Below, in pieces: positions 44,463 to 55,296 of a stretch of DNA of 64,000 nt. The translations under genes were made by a program, and so were the position numbers. The DNA is taken from positions 15,748,001-15,812,000 of the forward strand of contig CP075493.1 in NCBI GenBank assembly GCA_021613535.1, given 5' to 3'. The notes below the pieces were generated by a model. That model was given only the letters and a program-made list of their open reading frames with translations, was not told where the DNA came from and did not search any database. This DNA comes from Adineta vaga. Taxonomy: Eukaryota; Rotifera. How positions within the stretch are numbered: the stretch's first letter is position 1; each line of letters opens with the position of its first letter.

Positions 44463-46675
44463 TTAATTCTGTTCAATGTTCGATTGCAATGTATTGTCAA
44501 ATTCTCTTAATGATTCATTAGAAAAACCTGCTGGAAACTCATTTTTTGAGTGAGATTCTGTTTTTTGTAGACGCCTCAATGTAGATCGTTTATGTCGTTC
44601 ATTAAGTGATTGATGTAATCGAGAATGAGCAGGAAATGAAACAATTGGTGCAGTAAATGTATTGGCTCGTTGTTTACCTATATGAATAATGTTCCAACGT
44701 TGACGCCATTCACGTTCAAACAAATCATACCATTTCGATGGCAAAAGCTTAATGAGATGTTCATAGAAAATAAAATGTTCTTTTTGTGTCGATATTGGAT
44801 TACCATACGATTGATAACGACAAATATCCAAAAATATTGGTGGATCTTCTTCATACATATCAAGAAGATTTTTCACTAAACAAGAAACTTTTTCTTCACT
44901 TTCCATTGTTAATAATTCACGATCATTTACATTGAAAATATCGAGACCAAAGTCTTTTACATATGTCTGCAAATCATTCATATTAATTAATGTTGTAGTA
45001 GTTACGCTTGAACTTGTTTCTCGTGTATCTACGCATTGTCGATCGTCTTGTTTGCTAGATAATGTAAATTCTTTTCCAATCTCTCGATTTGGTCCCGTCA
45101 AACTAAGTCGATTACGATCACGAGTCACTTTAACATCATGTTTAAAGAATTTCTTAATTGCTTCATTGGTTTGATGAAGTGGTACAACTTCTTTAATACG
45201 AAGAATAATTAGAGCCATGATAATAATACACACAATATTCAATAAAGTTAAAAGAAAACTACTAGCACCAAGTATGACTGCTTCATATATCATCTCACAT
45301 GAATAATATGGTGCATAATGGTTATCGATCGGTCTCGAGCAATTCACAATTGGATCATTTGGACGAAGACGATGTTGAAATGAAAAATATTCCACCATGT
45401 GGATTTGTTTATTTGATTTTTTGTTTTCATAACCCCAAAGACCATTGGATATTGTTTGAGCGAATATTGTATAGGCAAAGAGAAGTCCACAATTGACCGC
45501 AGGAGGCAGAAGAGAAGCTAAACATAGTTAATTGTTGAACAAATAAAGATATGTTCAAGAAAAATTTTACATACCAGATATTGCTACACCCACTAATGAA
45601 CCTATTGTCAAAAGAAAATTACCAAAATCAAAATTGTCTAATATCTAATCTTACCTGTATTACCGCCGAGTATGGACAAAGCAACACCAGCACCACTAGG
45701 CAAAGCAATAAGAACACCGACCCATAATCGTTTAAGATCACCACGAGCCTTCATTTCCGGTGTTGGAAAACTCGATGAACTTCCCCATGTGGTTCCGGCA
45801 AAAGTTGTACACAGTCTATAAGTCGATTAAATCGAAAAATATGATTGTTCTAATAATTTACTTACCCAATGATGAAACCCCATACGATGCAGAGAATTAG
45901 GCCAATCAACTCATTTCGAACACCTTGCCGCCATAAAGATTTTTCTCGCACCGATACACCAAATACGATTGCCATAATTGGATTCATCAATGGACTGACT
46001 AACATACTAGCGACAAGAATTACAGATGAGTTCTCCAGAAGACCAACAGCAGCAAGCATTGAAGCCAAACTGAGTAATAGAACAAAATCGAAAGATAATA
46101 CACTGGCATCACGAATACCAGCTATAACCTGATGAACCATTAATCTAGCTCGAACACTTTTCTTAAAATCGGATTCATTGAAGCTCTTCCAAATTTTTGT
46201 TCCAAAGTTCGACTCCGGAAATGTTGTTTGTGAATGGACGAGTTGATTCATGTCGCCCATTTGACTCGTTGTATCAACAGTTAAGGCAATATTCGATACG
46301 TTATCACGAGATCCAACAACAATCGTTGCTGGAATAACACACACTTGACTACCACTTTTATAGCCAATTTCGAGCTCATATAAATTACGCAAAATCCGAT
46401 CACTTGTCACACCAAATTCAGCATGAAATGTTACCTGAACAGTTTTCTGATCAGCTGATGGTATCCACATTGGTTCATTATTGACATTTTTGGTTAAAAA
46501 AATTTTTAATCTAGCAGATAACGATAATGGAGAACACTAATAATGAATGAAAGGCATTTAGTACACTGGTATATCAATATAAAAAATCAACTTTTACATA
46601 TGATTCTCGACCATGATTCTCTTCCTGTTGATCAATGGGAATGGTGACAATAAAGAGCACACAATTTGTAGCCAT
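44463..46675 (-). CDS. DUF389 multi-pass membrane protein, five exons
   Basis: Exons 46675-46598, 46536-45866, 45815-45655, 45601-45575 and 45517-44463 keep frame across four short introns, giving 663 residues. Splice donors are GTAAAA, GTAAGT, GTAAGA and GTATGT. Residues about 165-320 form the DUF389 hydrophobic domain: L-L-L-S-L-A-S-M-L-A-A-V-G-L, S-M-L-V-S-P-L-M-N-P-I-M-A, and across exons 3-5 G-N-T-G-S-L-V-G-V-A-I-S-A-S-L-L-P-P-A. The function of DUF389 is not settled; it is widespread in bacteria and archaea and known from few animals. Exon 4 is only 27 nt. The last 250 residues are polar after a final hydrophobic helix (M-A-L-I-I-L-R-I) and are probably cytoplasmic. Confidence 0.85.
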
Positions 46676-47375
46676 GGAGGATGAAAATCAATAATCTAAA
46701 ATTCAATATAACTAATTATTTGATTAGCAAATTTTCGATTTTCAGTGCATTGAAACTAGAAGAATTTTGTTGTTTTTATTCAATCAACTTAATGCACATC
46801 ATTTCACATATTAGTTATTCTGTTTAAGAGGCATAATAAAAGTAGCAACAATGATATTTTGCTTTCGTGTATAGTAAATCAGAGAGAATTTTATTTCTAT
46901 ATAGGTTTTTGGTAGAAAAAAAGGAAGTGTTATCTTTCGAGGATATATGATCATATACGTCACATAATATAATGGTAATAAATTTTTGATAAGATTCTTG
47001 CTCATTGTAAATTTGTACTGAAAATTTTTTTTTCTTTCGTTATATACATTCTTAAAAAGCAGAGCATATCATACCATGTACCGTGATTGTTTTTAAAATA
47101 TTTTGAGAATAAACACGTTTAATATTTTTTATTAGAAAAAACTAGTTTCATTCCCATATCTTTGATCTACGTCATCATCATCCTGACATGATGATTACAT
47201 CTTCTACAAACCATCATCTAGAACATTTACTTTATTTTTATACATACATTTAGATTGAGAAGTCTACTGACCGGAACCAATGAACTATATTGGCTTTTCT
47301 ATCTACGTATAAGTTAGATTTCAAACGAACAGCTTTCTTTTATTAATTTTGAACATTTCGTTTTCTTTTAAATTA
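46676..47375. other. Spacer upstream of DUF389 gene
   Basis: It should hold the DUF389 promoter. No clear motif. A 64-codon frame at 46811 is unconvincing. Confidence 0.4.
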
Positions 47376-49046
47376 TTAATACAGTTCGCTACTATTGAAA
47401 ACACCATAACCATTGGATCCACCACTAACTAAAACTTTTCCATTTGATAAAAGTGATGCTGTATGTATTGATCGTGCGGTATTCATATTCGCAGTAATGA
47501 CCCATGCTGAAAAGAAAAACAATTTCTCCAATAAAATTGGACTTTTCTTTTCTTAAAAAACGAAAGGAGAGTGTCGATAAGAAGTAAAATTATTCCCCCC
47601 CCCCTCTTTTGATTATTCGATGATAATTACATTGACAATGTTTATCAATGACAAAGGTATAAAAAGAGAAAGACAAATCTATTCTTCTTGTTGTGTTTCA
47701 ATCACATTTTTATCAATTCTAATAACTTTGAATCTTTCTTTCTGAAATTCTGTTCTAATCTCATTTTGTTAAATAAGATCAATGTTATTTGTAAAGATTC
47801 TTTTAGGGAAATCAGTTGAAATAGAACTAACGAAAGAAAGAATATAACTGATTAACTAATTTTTCAATGGAGAGTACAGAGTCAGAAGTTATTGACTAAA
47901 CTAATTTCGAATATGAATATGGAAAATGCTCATAGATTTTGCTAGAATGATTATCTATAAAACTACTTTTTTATAATATTATTGTGTTGTGAGACTTGGT
48001 TTTCCTTTCTCGAAAGAAAGTGCTTCACAAAAATAATAGATAAACTTTTGTATATTCATATAAAAATGTTATGAAATGCATCTCTCATATAAATTCAATA
48101 TGCTCTAGAATAGATTTGATAATGTTTTAGTGATATGAAAAATCAGTTACACAGATAATCACATGCGAAATTAGTGTAGTCGATAACCTTTGACTTTGTA
48201 ATTTCTGTTAATAAAGCGATTGATCAGTTGTTTTAGTGTTCTCATTTTTTCAACAAAAATAATTGTTGCTAAATATAATAAGGACTTGATCGTAGTAATC
48301 GATTTGAATAAGCTATCAAAAGAACTGACAATTATCTGATCATATTGCTAACCGCGTGGCATGTCTGTTGTTGATACTGAAATTGTTGATATTGAAGTCG
48401 ATGATGATGTTGATGTTGATGATGTTGAAAATAATAAATTTTGCATAATTGATTTAGTCTTCTAGTTCTCCTATAGTTTTCAAGCTCCATAAAAATGATA
48501 GATTGTGAATGTATAGTACTAGAAAATAGCCTCCGAGAACAGTTTTTATATACTCCTACTTCTTTAATTACAGTCTGAAATCGAATCTCTTTTTTCTTTT
48601 GCATCTCGATTGAAAGTGAATAAACTATTGTATATATTTTTGATCTTCCAGAGTGAAATGTATTGAAAACATACATTTCGAGAAGTGATCTTCTCTATTT
48701 CATACAAACCAGGTGGATAGCGTGTTCCAAAAATCGAAATCATTATCACCGCATTCATTTCATATGACATATTCGCATTTTTATTGATTGAATTATTAAA
48801 TAATTGACATTGTAAATTTGATTGATAAAAGGTAGCTGCCAGACATTCATTTCGACTTAAACAATTCATTTGACAACGACGAATATTTGATGTTGTGAGA
48901 TTATTAAATGATAAACAAGTTGATTGAGCACATTGAAATATTTTATCATTGATAATTGAAATTTTGACAGATCGAATATCATTAGTCATTGTTTGTATAA
49001 TAAACATGAAGAAAAATAGTAGAGAAAGATTTCTTGAAGTCATCAT
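47376..49046 (-). CDS. PAN/Apple-like, Ser/Thr linker and single Kelch repeat, truncated secreted protein
   Basis: Proposed exons: 49046-48675 (signal peptide and PAN/Apple-like cysteine segment C-Q-M-N-C-L-S-R-N-E-C-L-A-A-T), 48461-48353 (Ser/Thr linker S-T-S-S-T-S-T-S-S-S) and 47506-47376 (one Kelch repeat: N-T-A-R-S-I-H-T-A-S-L-L, then G-K-V-L-V-S-G-G). Phases agree (0, then 1), giving 203 residues. The last intron is 846 bp, long for this genome. Kelch propellers need at least four blades, so this copy is truncated; it may be a remnant of a longer PAN-linker-Kelch gene that lost its 3' part. The donor of the linker exon (GTTAGC) is weak. The start ATG follows another in-frame TTG. Confidence 0.5.
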
Positions 49047-49460
49047 CAAAGTGTAAATTGATGAAATGAATGTAACTCAAAAGCAAATATTTTACAAGAA
49101 AAGAAAAACGTTTTCTCTCTCTCTTCAATGATAAATAATGTTTGGGGAAAAAAAAAGACAAACGAAAGATGAAAAATGAAGAGAAAAAAATCTCTGACAA
49201 GACACAGTTTGTGAGCATAACAGTTATCAAGGATGAAAATTATACATCATGTTTTTACAAGTAAATTTCATTTAAATCATGAAAATACCAAAGATTTTCT
49301 TTTGAAACAATTACATTTTCATAATGAATATTAGCAAAATGAAAAAAATGACAACTTAAATTAAAGATTTCTTTGAAACAAAGATGATAATTACTAATCA
49401 AATTAGAATCTGTTGGTTATGAAATAATATTTATATAAATAAGATAAGACTATCCAAAAC

Positions 49461-49506
49461 TGAGGGTGTATGTGTGAGAGTTGTTTTGAGACACTCACAC
49501 CCTCTC
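49461..49506. repeat. Telomere-like hairpin 13
   Basis: TGAGGGTGTATGTGTGAGAG, loop TTGTTTTG, arm AGACACTCACACCCTCTC. Confidence 0.65.
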
Positions 49507-50223
49507 TTCTTTTTTTAGAAACAAAATTTCAACAAGACGGAATAATTGCTGCGGGAAGAAATCGAAAAGAAACATTAGTTGCAGGTGCAAATGATCGAAT
49601 CGTTCGATTTAATTTCATTTGTGAATAACAATGTTTTGATTTTTCTTCCGAATTTCTCTTCAAAATGGACATCAAGTTGAAAACCGAAGAAACACAAAAC
49701 GAAAAATATTCTAATCAATATAATTCAACACTCTATGAAATACTTGAGTACCATAATACTAATAGATTATAAACGTTTCTCGATCGATTCATGATTTCAA
49801 AATCAATTTCAATAACAATAATATATAGAATATTTAGGAACAATTTTGTTTTCAGAGATAAGAACGATTGAATTAATCATCATAAAATCAACGCGACTTA
49901 AACGCTCTCGAACATTATTTTCTTCTTTTATTTATCGTGAATAAAGAATTTTCCGGTGAACACTTTAACTCATTTAATTCTGAATGAAAGAAAAAAAATT
50001 GATTAACGTCCGTAAAAAATAAGCACAATTTGCCCAAGAACAACATGGGTATGGATGACAGCACGTAGCATCAGTTCCAAAAAGACAACAGGCAGCACTC
50101 CCCCTACACTGCACATATCTCGCTCTTGTCTCATTAACCATCACAAAATTTTATTAATAAAACGATCACCAATACGATATAACCGATTGAGGATATGCGC
50201 GAGTGGTATATTTATTAATCAAT

Positions 50224-50242
50224 TGCACCCACACCCACCCAT
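50224..50242. repeat. Telomere-like half-motif 14
   Basis: GCACCCACACCCACCCATT without a G-rich partner nearby; a solitary arm just 3' of the AMOP gene. Confidence 0.6.
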
Positions 50243-50504
50243 TTTAGTTTATTGACTTTATTTGAAAAAGATTTTTCTATGATTAATTTTCTTTTTTCTT
50301 GTTTTGGATATAATTTATCTGGATATTCATAATAAACATAAAAAATACCTGAAAAACAAATGAATTAAATCTATCAGGAAAATAGTCTCTATAGATTCAA
50401 TGAATAAGATTTTTACAAAAAATGTTATTTATTCTTGTTGATTTTAAATTAAAAAAGAATGTTTTGTTCTCATTTATATGTCTTTGTTCATTGAATCGAA
50501 TTAA

Positions 50505-51080
50505 TCAAAGAAAATAATTTTGACATTTACCAGGTGGTCGTTTATTAAAATAAAGTTGACAATAATCTACTGCCATACCCGTATTTTTACAACAATTATT
50601 CCATGGTATAACATCATGATCATTATGTCTCTTCAATTGAACCAAACTTAGGACAGAGTCTGGTGCACGTTCACGATCTAATGTTCCAGCACCTTTAAAT
50701 GGATCACTCATCCAATTACCAGCTTTATCATAACAACATTGAGCACCAGGTCCTGTACTTTTAAATGCATGACGATAACATCCATATGCACCTTTATGAT
50801 AATCACATGTTTTTGGTTGTTTACTTGCTACACAACCAGTATCTGTTTTCCAGGTCTCTGATCCATCGTATATTTCTTTTGGAAAATTAGTTGGGATATT
50901 ACAAGGACAATCACGTATTTTTTTCAGAAGAGGCTCTGGATCTGGTTCACTGCTGTTCCATTTTGTGCATGCGCCTATATTTTTCATAATCATTTCTGCT
51001 CGAAGATCTTCATTAGAAATAAATTTTCCATTTGTAGATGAAATTGTAATTGTTAAAATAAGAAATAGAAAGGTTTTCAT
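50505..51080 (-). CDS. Secreted AMOP-domain protein
   Basis: 191 residues from the ATG at 51080. A signal peptide (F-L-F-L-I-L-T-I-T-I) is followed by a cysteine-rich region: C-P-C-N, then G-P-G-A-Q-C-C-Y-D, and near the end W-N-N-C-C-K-N-T-G and C-Q-L-Y-F-N-K-R-P-P-G-K-C. The paired cysteines and the C-x-x-x-F-x-x-x-R-P pattern point to an AMOP domain, as in isthmins and other extracellular adhesion proteins. It is therefore likely secreted. A possible donor GTAAAT lies in the Gly-Lys of the last motif and could join an exon at about 50343 that ends in half-motif 14. The unspliced end keeps the last AMOP cysteine, so I prefer it. Confidence 0.65.
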   Translation of the reverse strand: MKTFLFLILTITISSTNGKFISNEDLRAEMIMKNIGACTKWNSSEPDPEPLLKKIRDCPCNIPTNFPKEIYDGSETWKTDTGCVASKQPKTCDYHKGAYGCYRHAFKSTGPGAQCCYDKAGNWMSDPFKGAGTLDRERAPDSVLSLVQLKRHNDHDVIPWNNCCKNTGMAVDYCQLYFNKRPPGKCQNYFL

Positions 51081-52547
51081 GTTTCGAATCACAGAGTATA
51101 AAATAAATGATGTTTTTCATCATCAACAACAGTTTTTATACTCAATCGAAGGAGATTCGAGATTTATCATTTATTACTCTGTTTTAAATTTTATTATACT
51201 CTCTCTCTCTTAGAAATATATCATGAAACTTTGAAATTAAATGCACGTGATCTTAATACACGAGATAACGTTTTATTTCTGTTTGAACTATACTTAATCT
51301 TATAGAGAACATAACAAATGATTTACTTTGTTACTACATGAGTGAAATTTTGTTCTATATTGATAAAAATGCTTTATAAACAAGGTAATAAACTGATGAA
51401 AATAAAATAATACAATATGTAATTCAGGTGAAATTTGATCTTTTGCAATAGATGTAAAACTAAATAGTATCTTTCTCATACTCGTTCTCCTATATTTTAC
51501 ATATGAGAAGATATTTCTTGAGTATAACGATATCATCTATACTCACAATATCTTCTTCATTCTCAAATTGATTTATGCATTCATTTAGAAAGAATCCTTT
51601 TTAAATTACTACTAATCTGGCTTCACAGTCTGCTTGCTTTTCTGATTTTGTCCGGATATTTAGCAATCTACTCCCATAGGAATTAAATTTGGATAATTAT
51701 CAATTGGAAAAATGAAAGACAATGCTGAAAACATATTTATTTCAATCTTTCTTTCTTCTTCCTTCAGTTAATTTCTATCTAGTATGAAACCTTTTTTTTC
51801 TCTAAATTATAGATTGATTCTTTACTTATCTCTACGAGATTATCATCTACAATTGTTTTGGCTCGCGTTCATCTATGTTAAGATCGATTTCTCATAATTT
51901 TATAATTTGGGAAATCTTTCGATGATGCTCTTTCTAATGATATATATTTTATTAAATTTTGTCGATGTTTTCATAGAGAAATCATCGTTATTTTGTATCA
52001 CTTTCCTAATAATGACGGTGAATCGCTTTTTGTTTCAAAGTCTATTTATAAGCTAATTAGTAACTCTAACAGCGACGACAACAGATTTTTCATGCATTTC
52101 CTATTTATATTCTATTCTGTTTTGAAACTAACATCTGATTAATTAAGATATAAAAACAGTCATTTTTTCTGAAAAATATTGGATAATTTGTTTATAAAGT
52201 AGAAAAGTATCGACGATAAGACGAACATAAGATAGATAACTAATATCTATTCGTAATGAAAAAACTAAATTTGAATGCACTTAATACTTTTTGTGAACAA
52301 GAACTGTTTCAAGATTTGCCTTTCTCTAACATAATAAACAATATCTATGAATTCGAAATGAATTTCTTTCTTTGAGGGTGTGGTTACTTCACTTCTCTTA
52401 ACACCCACACCCACACCCTCAATTTGTCCATAACGCTTAACGCTCAAATTCAGACAATTTCATCGTTAACAAAATTGTTTGAATGATGTTTTATTATGTA
52501 TTTTAAAAAAACCATAAAGGATTCTGTCTTATTGAAAAGTCAAATGC
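51081..52547. other. Spacer
   Basis: AT-rich, no recognised gene. Hairpin 15 is at its end; a CT microsatellite is at 51200-51211. Confidence 0.4.
52372..52423. repeat. Telomere-like hairpin 15
   Basis: TTGAGGGTGTGG, loop TTACTTCACTTCTCTTAA, arm CACCCACACCCACACCCTCAA. The arms differ in length, with two extra repeat units on the C-rich side. Confidence 0.8.
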
Positions 52548-52621
52548 CAGTGGCGGAGTCAGAATTTTGAGTTAGGAATGTCTGAGCTCCCTCTTCCCCT
52601 GGTTACGCCACTGTCAAATGT
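52540..52621. mobile_element. Tiny hAT-like relic with 8-bp target duplication
   Basis: Element 52548-52613 (66 bp) begins CAGTGGCGGAGTCAG and ends CTGGTTACGCCACTG, inverted ends typical of hAT. It is flanked by TCAAATGC and TCAAATGT, an 8-bp duplication with one mismatch. No coding capacity. Confidence 0.7.
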
Positions 52622-52639
52622 TAGCCATATATTCATAAA

Positions 52640-53352
52640 TTATTTCATTTTAGCCAAAATGACTAGATCAATGGCAGCTAGCGAGCCAATAAGAGTAGCG
52701 ATATGCCACAAAAAGGTGGAATTTTCAGCAGTTTTATTTATTAGATGTTGTGGATCCGGAACAACCTGTTGGAGTTTTGATGTTAAGTTATCATAGCTTT
52801 TTTTCGCTACATCTGGTTGAATCTCATCTCGTTTATATTGTTCGATCGCATTTCGATATTGAAGAGAAGCTTCCTGAATTTCGGGATGATCTATCGTGTT
52901 ATCTCATTTTGTTCAACTTCGTGTAACAGAATTTGACTACTGTCAATCGCATGATTAACAGCACGATGATAAATTTCTTTTGTGTTTTCACAAATATTTC
53001 TTCCGTGCGTGATCAAGGAGGTCATCTCTTTGGAAAAGCTGTCTCCACTAATCTTATTAGCTAAAAAATTTAGAACGTATGAACATGTTTTTGATTATTT
53101 TCATTGATACCAACCTATATGAGCTATACTTACGCCAATTTCTAAACAGTTTTTAGCCGTATCCGCCCATCCTCTGGCATTGGTTTGAATACATCTGGCC
53201 ATTTCTTGTTCGCGCGTGTTGCTGAATGATTTTGAAAGATCTATCGCATTATTTCGTTCAACCAAAGCATCAAGTTGTTGGATAACGTGCAATTGCGATA
53301 CTTGCATTTTATTATTTACCAGTTGATCTGCAAACTCGTTTACTGAATCCAT
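52640..53352 (-). pseudogene. Probable tail-anchored membrane protein with a frameshift
   Basis: Exon 1 (53352-53115) and exon 2 (53060-52640) join in frame through a 54-bp intron (GTTGGT...TTTTTAG). Exon 2 reads S-G-D-S-F-S-K-E-M-T-S-L and continues to a TAG at 52893-52891. A one-base shift there restores a frame that runs I-D-H-P-E-I-Q-E-A-S, a helical stretch, and ends with the hydrophobic helix F-L-W-H-I-A-T-L-I-G-S-L-A-A-I-D-L-V-I-L before the stop. I do not recognise the family; the helix-rich body plus C-terminal membrane anchor is what can be seen. The lesion may be real or a base-calling error. Confidence 0.55.
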
Positions 53353-53935
53353 TTTTGTTGCGAATTCGATAAATTCACGTACAAACTGTATTGCTACTTA
53401 ATGGCGTCTTCAATAATCTAAAATAAAGAAACCAATTTAAGGGTTTGATCGATGATCGTGAGCATTGGTTATGAAAGAGAGTTCACTCTTATTTTCAACA
53501 ATACTAATGTAAATCTGCACCTGCAAATAAAAAATACATTGTTGTTTGGAAAAAGCTTGGAATAAATGATATTTTTGATTCTGTATGTTGAAATGCTTAT
53601 CTATTCAGTATGAGTTTTTTCCAACTTTTATTTGACTTGTTTACAGTTAGTCATATAGATAAGAACTGAAAATGAAATTTCGTGTTATATAAAAAGATGT
53701 GCAGTATGATAGAAATAAAAGATTATTTACAGCCTCAATTTCTGAAATTAGTCATTATGAATCATTACGAAAATAATAGTGAGTACTATCAAAGTGGTTC
53801 TTCTTATCTCTCGAGATTTAAGTTTTATACAGGTATGCGCCAAGAGAATTGTCATGCCTTTTTCCTGCGACTCAGATTCTCTTATGTAAATCATCAAACG
53901 AACACACGCAAATCGATTTTAGACTGTATCATAAC

Positions 53936-54022
53936 TTGAGGGTGTGCATATGGATGTGGGTGTGGTTTTTATCTGACAACCCACACAAACCTGTCCTCTT
54001 CGTCAAAGCTCCACCATCAAGA
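53936..54022. repeat. Telomere-like hairpin 16
   Basis: CTTGAGGGTGTGCATATGGA, then TGTGGGTGTGG, a loop with ACAACCCACACAAACC, and closing CACCATCAAGATG. Diverged at its right arm. First of a tandem pair. Confidence 0.6.
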
Positions 54023-54035
54023 TGAGAATCAGTAT

Positions 54036-54106
54036 ATTGAGGGTGAGGGTGTGGGTGTGGGTGAGGTTGGATCTTACTGTATCTCGACCACCACCCACCC
54101 TCAAGA
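54036..54106. repeat. Telomere-like hairpin 17
   Basis: ATTGAGGGTGAGGGTGTGGG, TGTGGGTGAGG, loop GATCTTACTGTATCTCGACC, arm ACCACCCACCCTCAAGAT. Second of a tandem pair, only about 15 bp from the first. Confidence 0.75.
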
Positions 54107-54705
54107 TTTTTATTGAGATGAGAGATATATCCATCGCAAATTAAAATCGGTTGGCGCTTGTTGCTAACGAAAACCTGATAGAAGGATTGGTCGACATGAT
54201 GCGAATAAAAGTAGATGACAACAATCAGTAAATCAAGTAAAATACGACATTCTGTGTAACGGTACGATGATGTGCAAAGATCTTTCATGAATTCTATATT
54301 CAGGTCATGACACACATCAAAGAAAACAAAGAAAAATCTTCGACGATTTGGTTGTCACTATAATCTGTAATAAAATAAAAATTTCTATATTTTCTTAAGT
54401 GAATGTTCTACTCGTTGACATATTAATAGTCGACGTTTAGCTACTAAATCGCGAAATATAAAACAAAAATTATTTCCAAATCTATTTTTCCGTATACATT
54501 CAATAGGTTTTGAAGGCCCCAAAACATGTTTTAAGCGGATGTTTGCTCCTGACAAAATTTTTTTTCTTGTTCTTTTCTGCCATATTCTAATACTTGACTC
54601 ATTCTGTGTGCTTAAGAAATTTCATCATATTCTCTTTTTATTTCTTATCGCATGTTAAGCACATATATAATATATAATACATCTGAATTCTGAATACATT
54701 ACATC

Positions 54706-55164
54706 ATGTCTCAAATTGTTGAAACCAAGAACGACATTATATCATGTCGCCTAGCCACTGGTGATGATATTAACGTGATTTGTACTTCTATTGATGAGCG
54801 TGCGTTCATTCCGGCTTTTCTTGAACGTTCTATCGCCTCATCTCATTGCCACGTTGCACTTCTCAACGGTTCTCTCATCATTGGTTATGCTGTTCTCGAC
54901 TATTCTTTCTATGCTCAAGCTTTTATTGCAATGCTTCGTATTCATTCATCGTATCGACGACGAGGAGTCGGTCTAACATTAATGAAATATTTGGAACAGC
55001 CGGTTCTATGCACAACGAAGAAATTATTCACATCAACAAACTTATCGAATTTACCAATGCAGTCATTACTGGCAAAATTACAATATAAGTTGACTGGTAT
55101 CATTCATAATTTGGACGATGATGGTGATCCAGAATTGGTCTACTATAAGACCGTAGCAATATGA
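54706..55164 (+). CDS. GNAT-family acetyltransferase, bacterial-like
   Basis: A complete 152-residue, intronless frame. The acetyl-CoA-binding motif reads Y-R-R-R-G-V-G-L-T-L at about residues 84-93 (R-x-x-G-x-G/A pattern). V-G/I-I-G-Y-A-V-L-D lies before it and L-A-K-L-Q-Y near the end, as in small GNAT enzymes. Such enzymes move an acetyl group from acetyl-CoA to an amine; the substrate is unknown. The compact length and sequence style are like bacterial single-domain GNATs, and I suspect horizontal acquisition. This needs a search to settle. The ATG follows CATC and is the only good start. Hairpin 18 sits just beyond the stop codon. Confidence 0.8.
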   Translation: MSQIVETKNDIISCRLATGDDINVICTSIDERAFIPAFLERSIASSHCHVALLNGSLIIGYAVLDYSFYAQAFIAMLRIHSSYRRRGVGLTLMKYLEQPVLCTTKKLFTSTNLSNLPMQSLLAKLQYKLTGIIHNLDDDGDPELVYYKTVAI

Positions 55165-55180
55165 ATTTTCACTGTTACCA

Positions 55181-55245
55181 TCTTTAGGGTATGAGTGTGG
55201 GTGTAGATGTAAGTCAAGAAGATATACCCCCACACCCTCAAGATG
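55181..55245. repeat. Telomere-like hairpin 18 (reverse orientation)
   Basis: CATCTTTAGGGTATGAGTGT, GGGTGTAGATGTAAG, loop TCAAGAAGATATA, arm CCCCCACACCCTCAAGATG. Lies between the convergent 3' ends of the GNAT and glutamate-receptor genes. Confidence 0.8.
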
Positions 55246-55296
55246 ATTACTTCATTTTATTTATTTTTAAATAAAAACAGATTTTACAAGAAAAAT

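Larger units (their letters stand above)
49047..50504. other. Spacer with a possible orphan exon
   Basis: On the plus strand, 49520-49627 follows a pyrimidine-rich TTTTTTTAG and reads G-I-I-A-A-G-R-N-R then A-G-A-N-D-R-I-V-R-F before TAA. It loosely resembles a beta-propeller (NHL-like) end. No upstream exon was found. The region also includes hairpin 13 and half-motif 14. Confidence 0.3.
53353..54705. other. Spacer
   Basis: A plus-strand frame at 53682-53939 is unrecognised and takes its stop codon from the first base pairs of hairpin 16. Remaining sequence is AT-rich and unassigned; 54400-54700 should hold the GNAT gene's promoter. Confidence 0.4.

Noticed and set aside
50055-50255. Plus-strand 66-codon frame
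   Set aside because: Not recognisable, and it overlaps the C-rich half-motif.
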